Below, piece by piece: positions 1 to 12,961 of a DNA stretch of 64,000 nt. The stretch comes from Neelides folsomi (Eukaryota; Arthropoda; Collembola; Neelipleona; Neelidae), in assembly GCA_034687125.1 (NCBI GenBank), contig JAQGBZ010000016.1, positions 310,001 to 374,000 on the forward strand, read 5' to 3'. The position numbers were made by a program, and so were the translations under genes. The number at the start of each line of letters is the position of its first letter. Position 1 is the first letter of the stretch. Under the pieces are notes generated by a model. The model was not told the DNA's origin. It saw only the letters and a program-made list of their open reading frames with translations, and did not search any database.

Positions 1-150
1 AGGTTTGTGCGTTTCTCAGGTCGGATGGTGAGCCGGCGTGGCGAGGGTGATGACAACGACGACGGTTCTCATCGGCGGCGGCCTTCTAGTCACTCCGAGG
101 CGACTCCTTCTCGGCCCGCCCTCTATTTATTAATCTTGTTTTTATGCTAA
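1..150 (+). CDS. Possible last coding exon of a gene that starts left of the window
   Basis: One plus-strand frame is open from the first base to a TAA at 148-150, giving about 49 residues with a charged stretch (MVSRRGEGDDNDDGSHRRRP) and a hydrophobic end (ALYLLILFLC). The stretch is clearly richer in GC than the DNA just after it, as expected of coding sequence. A canonical AATAAA lies at 336-341 downstream. I do not recognise the protein. A splice acceptor (tttctcag) at about 12-19 means the exon might begin inside rather than before the window. It would converge on the P450 on the other strand. Confidence 0.35.
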   Translation, partial: RFVRFSGRMVSRRGEGDDNDDGSHRRRPSSHSEATPSRPALYLLILFLC

Positions 151-513
151 GCACTTACTTGTTGTAATGATGGAAGTTCCTTTTGCCTGTACATCAGACA
201 CGACCACGTCGATGGACCTATCATTGTTTTGTACTTTTATATCATGACGTGAGTCTTGGCGAGGCTCGTCGACGGAAGTCGCCGATCTCTTCTGCGACGC
301 CACACATATTTCCGTGTGCGAGTCGTTTGGAAATGAATAAATGTCAATACGGCTCAATTCCTACTTCTTACTTCATTCTTCAGATTTCCATTCAACTTTC
401 AGATTCCCTCATCCTACTCATCTCGAACATTGTCAATCATCATCCATCCTCACCAATGAACCACATGGAATGCACGGGGAATGAACCAAAGGGGAGAGAT
501 CGCTTTCATGGAT
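151..513. other. Intergenic stretch between convergent ends
   Basis: This holds the presumed 3' ends of the plus-strand exon on the left and the P450 on the right. Short open frames run on both strands (142-357 minus, 183-554 plus), but neither shows a recognisable domain. The reverse complement of 126-131 is AATAAA, a possible poly(A) signal for the P450. Confidence 0.4.
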
Positions 514-3500
514 TTATTCAATACAACGAGGGCGGGGTTTCAGGACGAGGTTGAACTCTTTTGGCACCAAAGTAATTCCGCACTCGGGCACCTGGTCGAC
601 CTCATACTCGCTTCCTAACCCCACCACGAACGTGTTGATGAAGTTGGCAAAGTAAAGCTCCACCGTCCATCGCCCCAACTCCTCACCCAAACACTTTCGC
701 TTTCCTGTACCACACCACTGCCTTGTCATACATGTCATATACAATCCAAGCTCATGCAAGATCCAATGATTAGAATAGCCACGGAGAGACCAATGACCAA
801 AATCCTCACCAGTTTGGAATGGGATGAGGTTCTCGCTCCTTCTCACCGACCCGTCGTCATTTAAATGTCGGTCTGGGCGGAATTCCTCAGCGTCCTTCCA
901 ATACTCCTCATCATGATGAACGGCCCAGAGAAGCGGTAAAACCATCGTTCCTTTTGGCACAAAGAAGTCGCCAATCGTCGTGTCCTGTACCAATACATTC
1001 CCAATGCATTTCACCTATCTTGAGCTTTTCCTCATTAGATTCAAAATGTTACCTCAGACGTCCCATGGGGGATTCCAAGCGGCGTTATGGTCTTCAATCG
1101 CCACATTTCTTGAACGACGGCCCTCATATACGGAAGATGGTCGAGATCTTCGATTGTGATCGAATTATGTCCAACTCGATCCTCAATCTCCTTTGCGACT
1201 TTTTCCTTCTCAAACAAATACTGATTTTGAGTGAAAACATCATAACTACTTATATCATAAAATAAATGAGTGTTTGTTCTGAAAATTTAAGTGGAAATTT
1301 AAGAAATTGTGCGATTTCTACATGTATGACTTTGTTTTCAAAAAGATCACTAATAGGATGAGCATTAAGTCGTTGGTTCAAAATAAACCTGGACGTGGGG
1401 GAAGAGAGCCATGTAGAGGAAGAGCCATTTGAGTGAAGTCAAGTTCGTGTCCCAACCAGCCCCAATCATATCCGCAAGCACATGGTAAAGTTGGTCCATG
1501 GTCGTGAAATCTTCGTCCTTCCGCTTGTTCATCTAATAAGAGAGAACCATCGTCATTCTGATTATAACTCACTTCCGCCCCCCGTCCTACTCACCTAGTT
1601 TCCTATTTCAATTATGCAACATCTTTGTGAGAACAACAAACTCATAAAACAGCATTGATTTACATATCCAATGCTCACATCCAAGAGACATTCTTCACGC
1701 ACAAACAATGCATGCATAGATAGACCTTTAATTTGAGATTGGTTTCCTCAGGGGATCGTTATGAAAGGATGTTTTTGTGAACCATATGCATGACACGTTA
1801 TTAGTTACATACATTTAATAAATACTTGAGATAATTGATAAGGCGGTAGTGGCTCATGCGGGTCTCACATGGACCTTTTTTCCCCTCCATTAAATGGACG
1901 CCGAGGCGTGAGAATCAATATTGAGATGTGATTGATAGGCCCAATATGATGACGACCCTTCCCGTCTCAAGTCCACAATTGGAATCCTCCAATGATGGGA
2001 CATACGGGAGAAAGAGGGAAAGAGTTCAATGTTCACGCGGTTCAGTGAGCCTTCAATCATCTCCCAATTTTGCCGAAGTGCGGGGAATCATTGATGCATC
2101 TCGTGTCTATTCCAGGAGTTGACTCTTCTCACGGGCAAGGTCAATATTTTACAAAGATAATGGAGATCTACCTCGAGCAGGTAAGCCTCGACGATGCAAT
2201 TGACGTTGTTTGGGTCGAGGGACGCGGCAGATGCGTCTATCAGTGCCTGATACGTCTTGTGAGTCTTCATCTTCCCGTCTATGAGAAATTCCATCATCTT
2301 GGAAAACTTGGAGGCCCATCTGAAAGATTCCACACGTGAGATTCCCCAAATCCATTTGTAGAGCCATGGGAGTGAACCAGAGGCGGCATTGTTGACATCC
2401 GTCCTCGGGATCAACGACCACCAATGAATGTAAGTAGTGCAGTATGGGATGATACTTGCTCAACAACACGTCTTCCTTCGTGCATAGACAAGTGTTGAAG
2501 GTACGACGCCCATCGGCGGTGTGCAACAGGTTGAAAAGAGTAAGTCTCACTACCAATGTACACCGATGTAACTAGACACCAACTAGATAACTTAATACAT
2601 ACTATGCATGCCAGAACGGTGAATCGAATTGAAAGTGGAACTGACCGAAGCCAAGGGAGGAAATTGAGGGTCCCCGCCACAGACACCGCTTTGAAGCCCT
2701 CGTCGAGAAGATGCTGCAGGTAAATCCAAGTTGGGTCCTCACGTTCGTAGGTAAATCCGAACACCAGGTCGTAAATGAGACAGCCGAGCCAATGTCTCAA
2801 AGAAGGTACAATATCAACACTTTCAAATTCACCATGATTCTTCATGTCCTGTGAAAATCAAAATTATCATAGCTACAATTTCCAATTTAGAATTATATAA
2901 TATATGTAAATACAACACTTATTTTTAAAATTAAAAAATACATTTTAAGATTATAATTTTTATAAGATTCTATATGAGTCCATCTCCTCAAGTATAACAG
3001 GTATATCTCGGTATAGGTAACAATTGTATGTACTATAGGTATAATAGAATAATCATTATAAATAATATTATGATTTCTGTAATTAATTAGATGAGCGAAT
3101 ACCGTCATAAATCCATCGAGCGTCTTTTGAATCCTTTTCTCAATGTTCAACTTCCCATTGCCAATCTTTGTGACTCCCAAATCTCGGAGAGTTTTCTCCG
3201 CAAAGCGTCGATGAATTCGCCATGTTTCTCCTTCGGCACAGATGAGACCTAATTTCCAATCACAACCAATGAGGTAATTAATATAAATAAAAGATAATAT
3301 ACATTTTACATACCATATAATATTTAACCAATGTATGTTGTTTAAATGAAATGATGTTTATAATAAAAAGATTCCTGGTTATTTTCTTTGAATCATTTGA
3401 ACTATCAAAGCTCATCTCGCATGTTTGTTGACTTCATCCATCCATTTGGTAGTAAATAACATACAACTAAATGTAAGTAAGATATAATATATGAAATGCC

Positions 3501-5423
3501 CACGAATGCAACGATAACTCTGCTAATAGTTGTTGGGGTTGAATTTATTCTTGCGAGTGTTTGTGTGTGTCTTCCACTTTTAGGCAACATGATGATAGGG
3601 AACGTAATTACAGCACACCTCATCAAGTAGCCAATAGCTGGAGTTAACAAATTAAGTGAGTAAATGATGAATAAATTACCAATTACTTTATGATTGACTT
3701 CTCAACTTACTAACTCACTTATTGCATCCTATTCAAAACGAGAATTTCGTGTCTCCCTTTATCGTCGTCTCTTGTTGTGGGTAGCTTTAGGGGATCTCAA
3801 GATCTCATCAAGACATCGCCACGAGGAGACGATCAATTAAACTCATCTTCCACCAATTACACTGTCACGTGGAAAACCTCCCTTAAACATCCCCAATTCA
3901 TATCAAGTCAACTTCACTGCCTCTGCTGAGATGTTATGATAATAATTAACAATTGAATAATGGCATAATTGTAATTTATTAAAAAAAATTAGAATTCATT
4001 AAAACCACAAGTATTGATTAATTATTGTATATTATTCAGATTTCACTCCATAAAAATATATAATTTTATAATCCTATGCATCATGAATACTTACATAATA
4101 ATAGTAGATATTAAAGGAAGATTTATTTAATCAATAAACGTCTTTTAAGTAATTTTCACGCCTCTTAATTGTAAATGGTAATTTAATTATTTATCAACGC
4201 ATTGAAGAATTTCAATAGTGAGCGTTACCTTAAAATTACCAAGATAAATTGTCACCACTATTGAAAGATTAAATTTCGAAGGAATCGCGAAGGTTAAACA
4301 ACTTTGGGTTGAAATGCAGACAGGTGTGTGTGTAAACTTTTGTCGAGATCTTTTATTGGAAGGTATTTCTTAGAACAACTGGGCATTATATTTAACAGCA
4401 TTTTTCAACTAAAAAAGAAGCTTATAAATAATAGCCGCACCTTTTATTCTTAACCGCACCTTTTTAAAAGGTAGAAGAAGGAACGATTTTTAAGGGTTGA
4501 AAGTAATTTTAAACCCTTTTCAAATCCTGGGCTTATTGGAGGATGAAATGAGATTTTGTGGTTCAGGCCCATGCAAGTCCTAACCTATACCAACAATCAA
4601 CATTGCTTCCAATCCCTTAATTTTCATTCTTCCTTTGCTCTGCCCAATTTCTGCTCATTACTATTTAGACACATTAAGATCTGCGTTTAGCTGATAAGCA
4701 CTTTGCACAAGTATTTTCAATTTCATCTTATAATACCCATATGCCTACTCGATACGAAAGGAGTACAGACATATAAAGTAATATTATTACTATTACTTTA
4801 CATACCATACAATGAAAATCATACATTATTAAAGTATGTGCATCATAGCTAAACTAATCTATGTACTTGATTTTAGCCAGTATTAACTTATATAATTTTA
4901 ATACTATCTTATATCTGAAGTGAGCGTCTGTCTGCCAAGTAGTGATATATTTTTAATTATGTGTATGTTAGATGGCAATTTACGTAGTTGGGTTAGGAAA
5001 TGTGAAGTTATATAATGAAATGTATTTATCAAATGGAATAGTGAAGGGGGGTAGTCACTTGCCTCTCCCTTTCATGATCCCATGTGTGACGTAAAGCGGC
5101 GCTCGTCCGTTGAACGCATCTTGCGCCAAGGCCTGGCGAATCAATTTGACATCTGACAAGACGACCGTGTGAACCGCCCCGAGGTCTAGGGCGTAAATCC
5201 GCCCGAACCGACGGGCCAAGTTTGTGAGCGTCACGTAAGGTGCCTTTGGGTCGAGGAAGGGGAGATATCCGAGGACGGGGAGACCAAAAGGGCCCGGAGC
5301 TCGTCGTCGCCACTTCCCTCCCTTGGCGAGGAAGAGAAGGGTGAGGAGCAGGGCAAGGACGAGGACGGTCGTCAGGGAGAAGTCTGCAAGATCCCACATC
5401 CCGGTCCAGGAGGCGACTGCCAT
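514..5423 (-). CDS. Cytochrome P450, CYP2 clan (CYP18/CYP306-like), 8 exons
   Basis: Haem-thiolate monooxygenase, expected on the ER membrane. Exons in coding order: 5423-5063, 3248-3103, 2848-2646, 2319-2172, 1532-1389, 1220-1053, 984-810 and 704-514. Phases close throughout and give 511 aa, a normal P450 length. Visible landmarks: N-terminal membrane anchor (LVLALLLTLLFLA), proline hinge APGPFGLPVLG, C-helix WRIHRR, I-helix AGWDT (about residues 311-315), EMWR as ExxR (372-375), the FRPDRH segment, and the haem loop FQTGKRKCLG with Cys at about 453. The start is the only Met before the anchor. Wording such as APLYVTHGIMKG and GLICAEG resembles arthropod CYP18A1/CYP306A1, enzymes of ecdysteroid metabolism. 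The exact subfamily is inference. Intron 1 has a GC donor. The largest introns are the first (1.8 kb) and the one at 1533-2171. Confidence 0.93.
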
Positions 5424-7033
5424 GTGAGGAAGCTGGTGGTGCTGGAAGGGGTGTTTTCCGACGCCGGGGGTTAATTCCCCTCTGTGCGGCAGGTTGGATT
5501 GGGTAATCCGCCTATTTTCGTCCTCGCCACCGGCCCGGCATTTATGGATCCAATATGGAGGTGGACATACTTAAATGTGTAACTAGGCCAGTGGAGTCGA
5601 ATGTGGAAGACGAAATGAATCCATTCCGGAGTCAACGAACTCCTCGTCTGTTTGTTTCGTGAGTTGTTGAGGAGGATTATGTGTATCTGTGCAGGGTGAT
5701 GGTGGTACACCTTTTGTTATTTCTTTTAGCCACGATTCATTATTGGACGCTACCTGATTCCAACTCGCTGGCTCACTTTGCGAACAACGCTCGCTGTGCC
5801 AATCTCTCCGTCATCTTGGTGTTGGAAGAGGCGACGAGGGCGATGTGACCACAGATAGAGGGAAGGTGTAGCATGAGAGATTTCTGGCAAGTTGTCAGGA
5901 GCTGCTTTGGTCCTCACTGGCGGGCGTCCGAAGGCGGGTGACATACAATCCACACCAAGGGGGCATTGGCCTCTTATGTAACCAGCTATGTCATATAGAA
6001 AGCGGACTTTCCTCCGGTCCCACAATCCTCTCGACAAGGAGGAGGAGGGGAGAGTTTATTTGTGAGGCAAGATCTGTAGCAAGTGGCTGGTGGTCGATGC
6101 TGCCGAGGAGGCGTCTGGGAGGAGGTAACCAGGGGTCGTTGACCCAAGTGTCTCTCCAAGTGTTGTGTTAGCCCACAAACGGACGGACGGTTTAAAAGTA
6201 AGCCAGGAGGGCAGGTGGACGCCCGCGTCCTCCCTCCCGCCTCCCCACATTCAATCACAGAGAGTGAAAGTACAAGATGTGAATGGTCATTGACCGACCT
6301 AGTGAATGCTGCCGAAGAGCAACGCAATACCGTCCCAGACTCAATGAAACCTGTAGCTCTTATCCAACAATGCGAATGAATCGACATTCCTCAACTTCTT
6401 TCTCTCCTTAGCATCATCTTCTGTCTGCACTCGCGAATTATGACAATCAGCCACGACACTACCGGCAGCCAATAACCCATTTCGCACTCACATCCTCAAT
6501 TTTTCACATTTTCTAATTTTATTCAAAAAAGAAATCGCAATCCGGGCCCTTCCTGTCTCCCCGCCCAGGGCCCTTCACTTTTCAGCGAGTGCAGACCTCC
6601 ATGGTGGGGCCTTCGTCTCAATTCGCATTTCACCATTTTACTCATCAGAGAAATACAATCGAAAATAATTTATCAACCAATTCCAATAATAGCTCAAACA
6701 TATATTGCGCAACATAACAATTATTTAACTAACAAATCTCAAGAAATCCATGAGTCATTTCTTTAGAAAAATCCATCGAAATCAAAGTGAATACCTTTAT
6801 AGGAATTTAATATTGGGGAGCATTGTGGTTCATTTTATAAATTATACTAAATGATATATGTTTTTTAAGTGTAATAGCCGGGGTTATAAAATGTATGAAT
6901 TATAGTTGTAATGATTTTTAAATATTTTTCAAATGTGGGTTCTTGGTAAAACTCCCCACGTTGGGTCCTGGTGCAGAATGTTGAGTAAATGTGATGATAA
7001 AGGGAGGTTTGTGGGAGGGAGGGTTGAAATCGG
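5424..7033. promoter_or_regulatory. Shared upstream region of the P450 and metallopeptidase (head to head)
   Basis: These 1.6 kb separate two divergently transcribed genes and should contain both promoters and 5' UTRs. Composition is mixed, with GC-richer patches at about 5.75-6.35 kb and 6.54-6.62 kb. Open frames up to 133 codons occur on both strands (for example 5986-6387 minus), but they overlap each other, are of low complexity and show no domain, so I do not call them genes. No TATA box or binding site could be assigned with confidence. Confidence 0.4.
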
Positions 7034-9729
7034 ATGGGGTTCTTTTGGACGGACGAGACGACGGTCGTCAGTATGTCCCTCGATCGTCAGGTACTGAGCT
7101 CCCCTCTCCCAACAATGAACATCAATATAGTGAACTTTGGAGACGGTGACCGCGTGTCCCATCGTCTCGCCCTCCTCAAAGGTCGCGTTGAGGGGGAAGA
7201 CCAAGGCGACTGCACTGGGAAATTTAAGGTCTTCATCCGCCGCCCAAACTCCGACCACGTCTTCCATAAAGAATACATTCCGATCAAATGTGCGGGGCCG
7301 TCGTTCACTGCCGTGCTCGACCTCTCCGTCGGACGCAACATGATCCACTTCGAGGCGGACCGAAGAATCACGACAAGGTTCACTCTCGTCTACGCCCCAC
7401 CAGAGAGCGACTACGTCCTTCGCCCGCTCTTCATCTGTCAGCCTGGAGGGACGGAGCGATTGGCAGCTCAGCTCGCCACGCTCGCCCCGCGAGTCAACCT
7501 TGGACTGGCCCTCATCCAAGCCGTTTTCTCGGAGAAGCTCTTTGAATCTGGGTGCGAACGACGGACTTTCATAGTCGACATGCCTGCGTCGATCGAGGAC
7601 GGAATTTTGGAGGTGGCTCTGAGCCCTGCCGATCGTCTTCGTCAGCATCAAACCTGGGAGACCATAGGGAAAGAATTGGCCAAGTCGGCGATCTATTCTC
7701 CCAAAACAAAATTCCTTGCATTTCTGTTTGACAACTCGACGACGGATAAGGCTCCGGCACTTGGAGTTGGGGCTCTGGCTCTCGTCGATTCCGAATTCAT
7801 CAAGGATTGGCCAAAGGACCCCAACGACATTTTGGAGTATTTGGACGAAGAGCGAAACGACGTGATGGACGGGACGAATCCGTTCAGTAAAAGCATTGGG
7901 TCAGTGGTCCATGAGCTCGGTCACGTTTTCGACCTTCCTCACTCCGAAAAAGGAATTATGGGGAGGGAATACCATGTACTGGTTCGGACCGTTGCTCCGA
8001 TCAAGTCTTACAAGAAGCGCCCGAGTCGGAACAACAAAATTTTCTCATACAGCAAATCCGCTCCGAGAACTAATTGCCATGATGAATATCTTCGCCCAGT
8101 TGTCTTGATGCGGAATGAACAAGCTACTGAAGATCAATTCACTTTCAACATCTCTTCATCGCTCATTTTGTTCTATAATAGGTTAATATTAATATATGAC
8201 ATATTTTTTACATTGATGAAAACCATCGACTTTTCATATTCATCTAATATATGTACAACTTATTAATTTCAATTGTTATTTGGCTAATAATTACTAATTA
8301 CCTAATTTACATTTGAAGAAATTGGAGGAACTTGTAAGCATTTTAAATTTAAAGCATTTTCATTACATCAAATTTCACTATGCAAAAATTATCATCAAAA
8401 AATAGCTCGTTGTTGGCTTTAATTTATATATTTTATTATAAGTTTAAATATGCATACATTTTAACTTTCCTAGAAATGCCTTGTTTTATTTCACATATTA
8501 GAAAACTAGAAACGTTAGTCATTAAATTCTAAGTATTGCCTATACTGCGAAAATTTAATTCTAAGTCCACGTCATTTTTATGCCAAATAGTTTTAATTTT
8601 TAAAATAGTAATTATATTGCTTTTCTTGCTTACTTGCAATTTAATATTTCTAAGAATTAAAAGTTAATTATTATTTTATGAATTACTCATTTATGAACTA
8701 TCGTTTTAGTAAAAATAAAGTGTTAGAAATAACATTTGCCTAACTTAAATTCAACGTTACAATTCTGGCTTTTATTCATTTTAGTGCTTATAGTTAGTAA
8801 TCAATATGTATGCATAGTTTAGTTTTGATATTGACCATGTTGGAATGGTGGAGATGAAAATGATGTGATGAAAGCTTTTTAATATTTAATTGTTAAAAAT
8901 AAATTAAACTACAAGGTAATGTCTGCTTACTTTATAATTTCCTTTATCTAAAGACTTAATTCCGTTAAATGTTATTTTTAAATTAACCATACAATTATTA
9001 TTATTTTAATTTAAAAACATTGAAAGTGTGCGTACTTTGTGTGTTACATATTAGACGTAATAAGTCATAACAAGTTAAGTAGTTAGTCATAATAAGCCAA
9101 TAGCACATAACAAAAGTAATTATTGAAAGATTGATCTTGAAAAGTTTGACCTCCACTTTTGTCATGAAAACAACTATACTGTATATCTAATTAATATGAA
9201 TATTGACAAATTTCATTTGTTGAAATGAATGATATGCTTACGTACCGGTATAGTTGGGTGTATGCATAAATTGATAGATTGTTTTTTATTTGGACAGATG
9301 GTTCGTGCCAATGTGTGAAAATAAAGATGATAATTCCGTCGCTGGCCCAACATTTACCAAGTGAACTTCCATCTCATTCTTACCATATTTACATTAAGAT
9401 TAATTCATTCTTATGTAATTTTCATAAACAATGTTCGCTTTTGTTGTTTTAGGAATTCCGTGATTTGCAAGGGCGGTTTGGTCGTTGTTGAGCTGCAGGA
9501 TCTTGACAGCGGCTTGACCTTCCGCTCTTGGACCTTCGAATTTTGCTCAAAACCAAGCTACGAATTTACCTTGAAGAGATCTGACTTTGTCCGGACTGAT
9601 GGCGGTGGTAAGACGATTTGTGAGAGAGCTCTGCTCTTTGTAATTGACAAGAACGGGGCGTGTTTAAAGACGGAAATCGAACCTGGGAAGATCGCCGAGA
9701 CCTTCACGTTCATCCGTCGCTATTACTGA
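7034..9729 (+). CDS. Zinc metallopeptidase, yeast YIL108W-like family (PF12044 type)
   Basis: Three exons: 7034-8181, 9298-9360 and 9453-9729, giving 495 aa with phases that close. The zinc site is HELGHVFDLPH (first His near residue 293), followed by the Met-turn-like GIMGREY. That is HExxHxxxxxH, a metzincin-like arrangement. The order of segments (LIQAVFSEKLFESG, then RRTFIVDMP, then SVVHELGH, then GIM) matches my memory of the fungal putative peptidase family PF12044. The C-terminal exon is beta-rich (GGLVVVELQDLDSG). The yeast member is longer and carries a jacalin domain not seen here. The start is uncertain: the in-frame Met at 7115 (MNINIVNFGDGD) also fits the family start. Intron 1 is 1.1 kb and AT-rich. 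There is no signal peptide, so a cytosolic location is likely. Substrate unknown. ATTAAA at 9787-9792 is a possible poly(A) signal. Confidence 0.85.
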
Positions 9730-11311
9730 GGAGAAAACGGTCAACCTTCACACCTTATTCCTGCACAACTCTCACACACATCCACAATTAAACTCTTTTT
9801 TGTACTTTGAAAAGACATCTTTCACTCTTTTCGGTTATAGTTACTATATTTACATTCAGCACTGGGGTCGTGCAGTATTTAATTACAAGTTACAAAATTT
9901 TTAATCTTTCCTTCAATCTACCTTTATTGTGCACGTAAGTTTTAACTATAATGAGTAAAAATATTTAAAAGCTCAATTTTATCCTATATAAAATTTTATT
10001 AAAAATATCGTGTAAATGTTCCTCTGTGCAATACAATATATATATATACTTATATAAATATATAAAATTTTACCATATAATATAAATATAATATATGATT
10101 ATCTTATATAGTAAATGATATATATATGTATATATCACTGTGTAAATGATTGTTATAATAAATGTTTTAAGATATGGAATAAGGAAGACATTTGAAAAAA
10201 TCTGTGATTAAATAAGTTAAAATAATATGTATATTTATTGTCAATTATTTTCTATCATAAGTATGTGTAAGTAGATCTGTTCAGTATATACCTCATTTAT
10301 TTATTTTAAACTATATGTATATTTAATATTATAAAGGCGCTTTTATCGTCAGTTAATTCAAGTTCAAGCTCATGTTCGAAAGGTAATAGTCTCCACATAA
10401 TACATAATTCATCTTCTCCAATAGTCAATATTTGTTCTGCCATATATACTAATCGTAAGTTAGTTAGACATCGGCCAAGTATTAAGAATAGAGGCCCACG
10501 CACATTTTAAATGACTCGTATTTGCACACTTCTTTTATATATTTATTCAAAAAACAAAGCCTGAAAGGCAGATGTGTGTTTTCACACGTAAGTATACAAA
10601 AAAGAACGAGGAACAACCAAATAAGTATGATATGACTATGTACATTAGTATTATAGTATTATGTACATATTCTACATATCGTCTAGTGTGCCAACATTGT
10701 GTGAATATTAAATAAGTTTAATCGGTTTGGTTAATATATTAGGGTATACATATAATAGTAGAAATGTAAAATTCATTTCCGAATAATTTTGGTCGCCTCT
10801 CGGAGATAAGATTAGCTGAGAAAAGATAAAAATGAAGGTTCTGGCTGTAATTGTTGTAGTTGACATGATTCGGTCATCTACACAATTCCTCTTCTTCACA
10901 CAATTAAAATTTTCCAAATATTTATAAAAACAATATAAAGTTAAAAATCATCAGGAATTTATTGCACGAGTAATTTCTTATTCTTTTTCATGTCCTCTTC
11001 TGGTTGTATATTTTTGTAAAATAACGTTTGCTTAACGCACAATCTCTTTACTTATATACAATTAATTCATACATATAAATACTTCTCATTTATTTCAAAA
11101 CTTTAAATATTATCTAACGATAGGTTCCAAGAATTGTTCAAAAAATAGTAAAAATGCTTTGGGGATTTGTTTTTTATATTGTCACATGTCTTCCAAACTT
11201 TATCAAGGTTTTTGAATTATTGTCCAATTAGCATGAAATGAAGTTAAAGGTGATCGTTTTTGTTCATATTTTAACTTTTAATTATTCTATAATTTTTTTT
11301 ATTTATTTTAG
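9730..11311. other. AT-rich intergenic region before GLTP
   Basis: No coding signal. It contains dense AT/TA runs (for example about 10036-10140) and probably the 3' UTR of the metallopeptidase and the promoter or 5' UTR exon of the next gene. A splice acceptor (tttattttag) lies directly before the GLTP ATG at 11312, which implies that an untranslated first exon lies somewhere in this stretch. Confidence 0.5.
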
Positions 11312-12344
11312 ATGGAACAGTCTGGGAGTTTGATATTAAACGATGAGAAAGAATGGCCAGAATTGAAAAACGGGCTCATTCCGACTGTCGAATTCCTTTC
11401 AGCCGCTGATACAGTTGTCACTTTCTTCGGTTGGTTCTTAATTCACTTTCACATTATATAGAAAATAGATCAATATAACGTAATGTTGATTCATTTACTG
11501 TAAAAATATACGTGCATTTTAAATATAAAATAAAAATAATCTTCAATCCTCATTATATATTATTTAAGAGGCTCTTGGGCGCCTTTACAATCCTGTCAAG
11601 GCAGATCTGGAAGGAAATATAAGAGTATCCGATTTAACAAAACTCTACTTATAAGTCTTTTATCAACTTTATATGAATTTGTGATTAATTTTTATATCTT
11701 TGTAGAAATTGAGAATTAAATATGAGAAAAATCCAAAAGATTACGAATATCTTCAATCAATGATCTTGGATGAAAAAGTTAAAGGACAATACATGGCGAC
11801 AGAGTCTCTACTATGGCTTAAACGGTACTCTATGAATTATAACTTAAAATGCTTATTTGATAATTAACAAGTAACTTAAAAATGTAACTTATTTCATTAG
11901 GTATTTAAAGTTTAATTTCCATTTTAGCGGACTTTACTTCATCTACCTTTTTTTAAAAAGTCTCATTATTGACTACGAAAAAGGCGTGAAGACGGAGAGC
12001 TTGATGTCAAATATCCGCGACGCCTACAATACGTCGCTCAGATCATATCACAATTTTCTTCTCAGGAAGCTCTTTGATGTAACTGATCATGAAATATATT
12101 AAGGGAGACATAGAGAGGAACTTGTGATGAAAAAAGTTAACTTAATATTTTAATTCAATAGTTGCTTAGTCGAAGCATCCCAAACCGAACTCAACTTTAT
12201 GCTTCAATCGTCCACGGGGATTCCTCACCCGAAGTCGTCATTCCCAAATTGACCAAATTTGTCGATGGGCTCAAGGTGAACCTTCAGGCAATATACGACT
12301 TTTACGCTGATAATAATTTAGACCCAGTGCGTATTCATCTTTGA
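11312..12344 (+). CDS. GLTP: Glycolipid transfer protein (GLTP fold), 5 exons
   Basis: Cytosolic lipid carrier that moves single glycosphingolipids between membranes. Exons 11312-11429, 11569-11624, 11706-11824, 11928-12078 and 12162-12344 give 208 aa; human GLTP has 209. The glycolipid headgroup residues known from the family are all in place: Asp52, Asn56 and Lys59 in ADLEGNIRK, Trp95 in LLWLKRG, and His139 in SYHNFLLRK (human D48, N52, K55, W96, H140). There is no PH domain, so it is the stand-alone form rather than a FAPP2-like protein. It resembles GLTP more than the ceramide-1-phosphate carrier CPTP, but that split is a judgement. The donor of exon 2 (AGA/gtatcc) was chosen because it gives an ungapped match. 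AATAAA at 12367-12372 is a good poly(A) signal. Confidence 0.91.
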
Positions 12345-12464
12345 ATTTGAAAAAAAAAATACTCACAATAAATTGCATGAATGTGAAATGTAAAATACCA
12401 ATAAAGCGTTATTTATTCCACGTCAGATTTTCGTTCTTTATGATACAATTCAATAATTGACAAC

Positions 12465-12814
12465 TACCGTGTTTGTCCAATAGTGATTCAATTAAAATTA
12501 AGGTTCAATTTGGATTAGCTATTTTAAACTATCAGGGATAAGGAGCGGAACAGCGATTTTTTGTCAATAATTTTATGTTAATATTAAAGTAATAAAAATG
12601 AATGAAATATTCGCATGTTGATTACTTGATTCCAATTTGTTACTATAAATAAGAAATTAATATTCAGACTATTCACTTTTGAAATGAGTATTTTAAAGTT
12701 TAGAATTCAAGAATCTAGCCATAAATGTAAGCTATTTGAGAAATTAGTTTGATTTCAAAGGCGCATAACTAATTTATGAAATATAAATAATGACCAATTG
12801 GGACAAACACGGCA
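12465..12814. mobile_element. Small inverted-repeat element (MITE-like)
   Basis: A 350 bp AT-rich segment bounded by perfect 12 bp inverted repeats, CCGTGTTTGTCC at 12467-12478 and GGACAAACACGG at 12801-12812; similarity extends a few bases inwards. It has no coding capacity and sits between the 3' ends of GLTP and prefoldin 6. Flanking TA-like bases could be a target duplication, but this is too short to be firm. Confidence 0.5.
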
Positions 12815-12961
12815 TTAGTAAAGAAATAATAAAAGGTACAAAGAGAATGGACAAGAATTAAAGATAAGACCAATTTAGTAGCAAGAATACTTATTCAAAG
12901 TTAAGTTAATTGAGATGGTGAAATAAGTATTTGAATAATTAATTATTTGTACGAGCGGGTA

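Noticed and set aside
142-554. Short frames on both strands after the first exon
   Set aside because: They lie in the 3' regions of two convergent genes, overlap each other and show no domain.
5986-6387. 133-codon minus-strand frame upstream of the P450
   Set aside because: Low-complexity Ser/Arg/Pro content, overlaps frames on the other strand, no domain; better explained as promoter or 5' UTR DNA between divergent genes.
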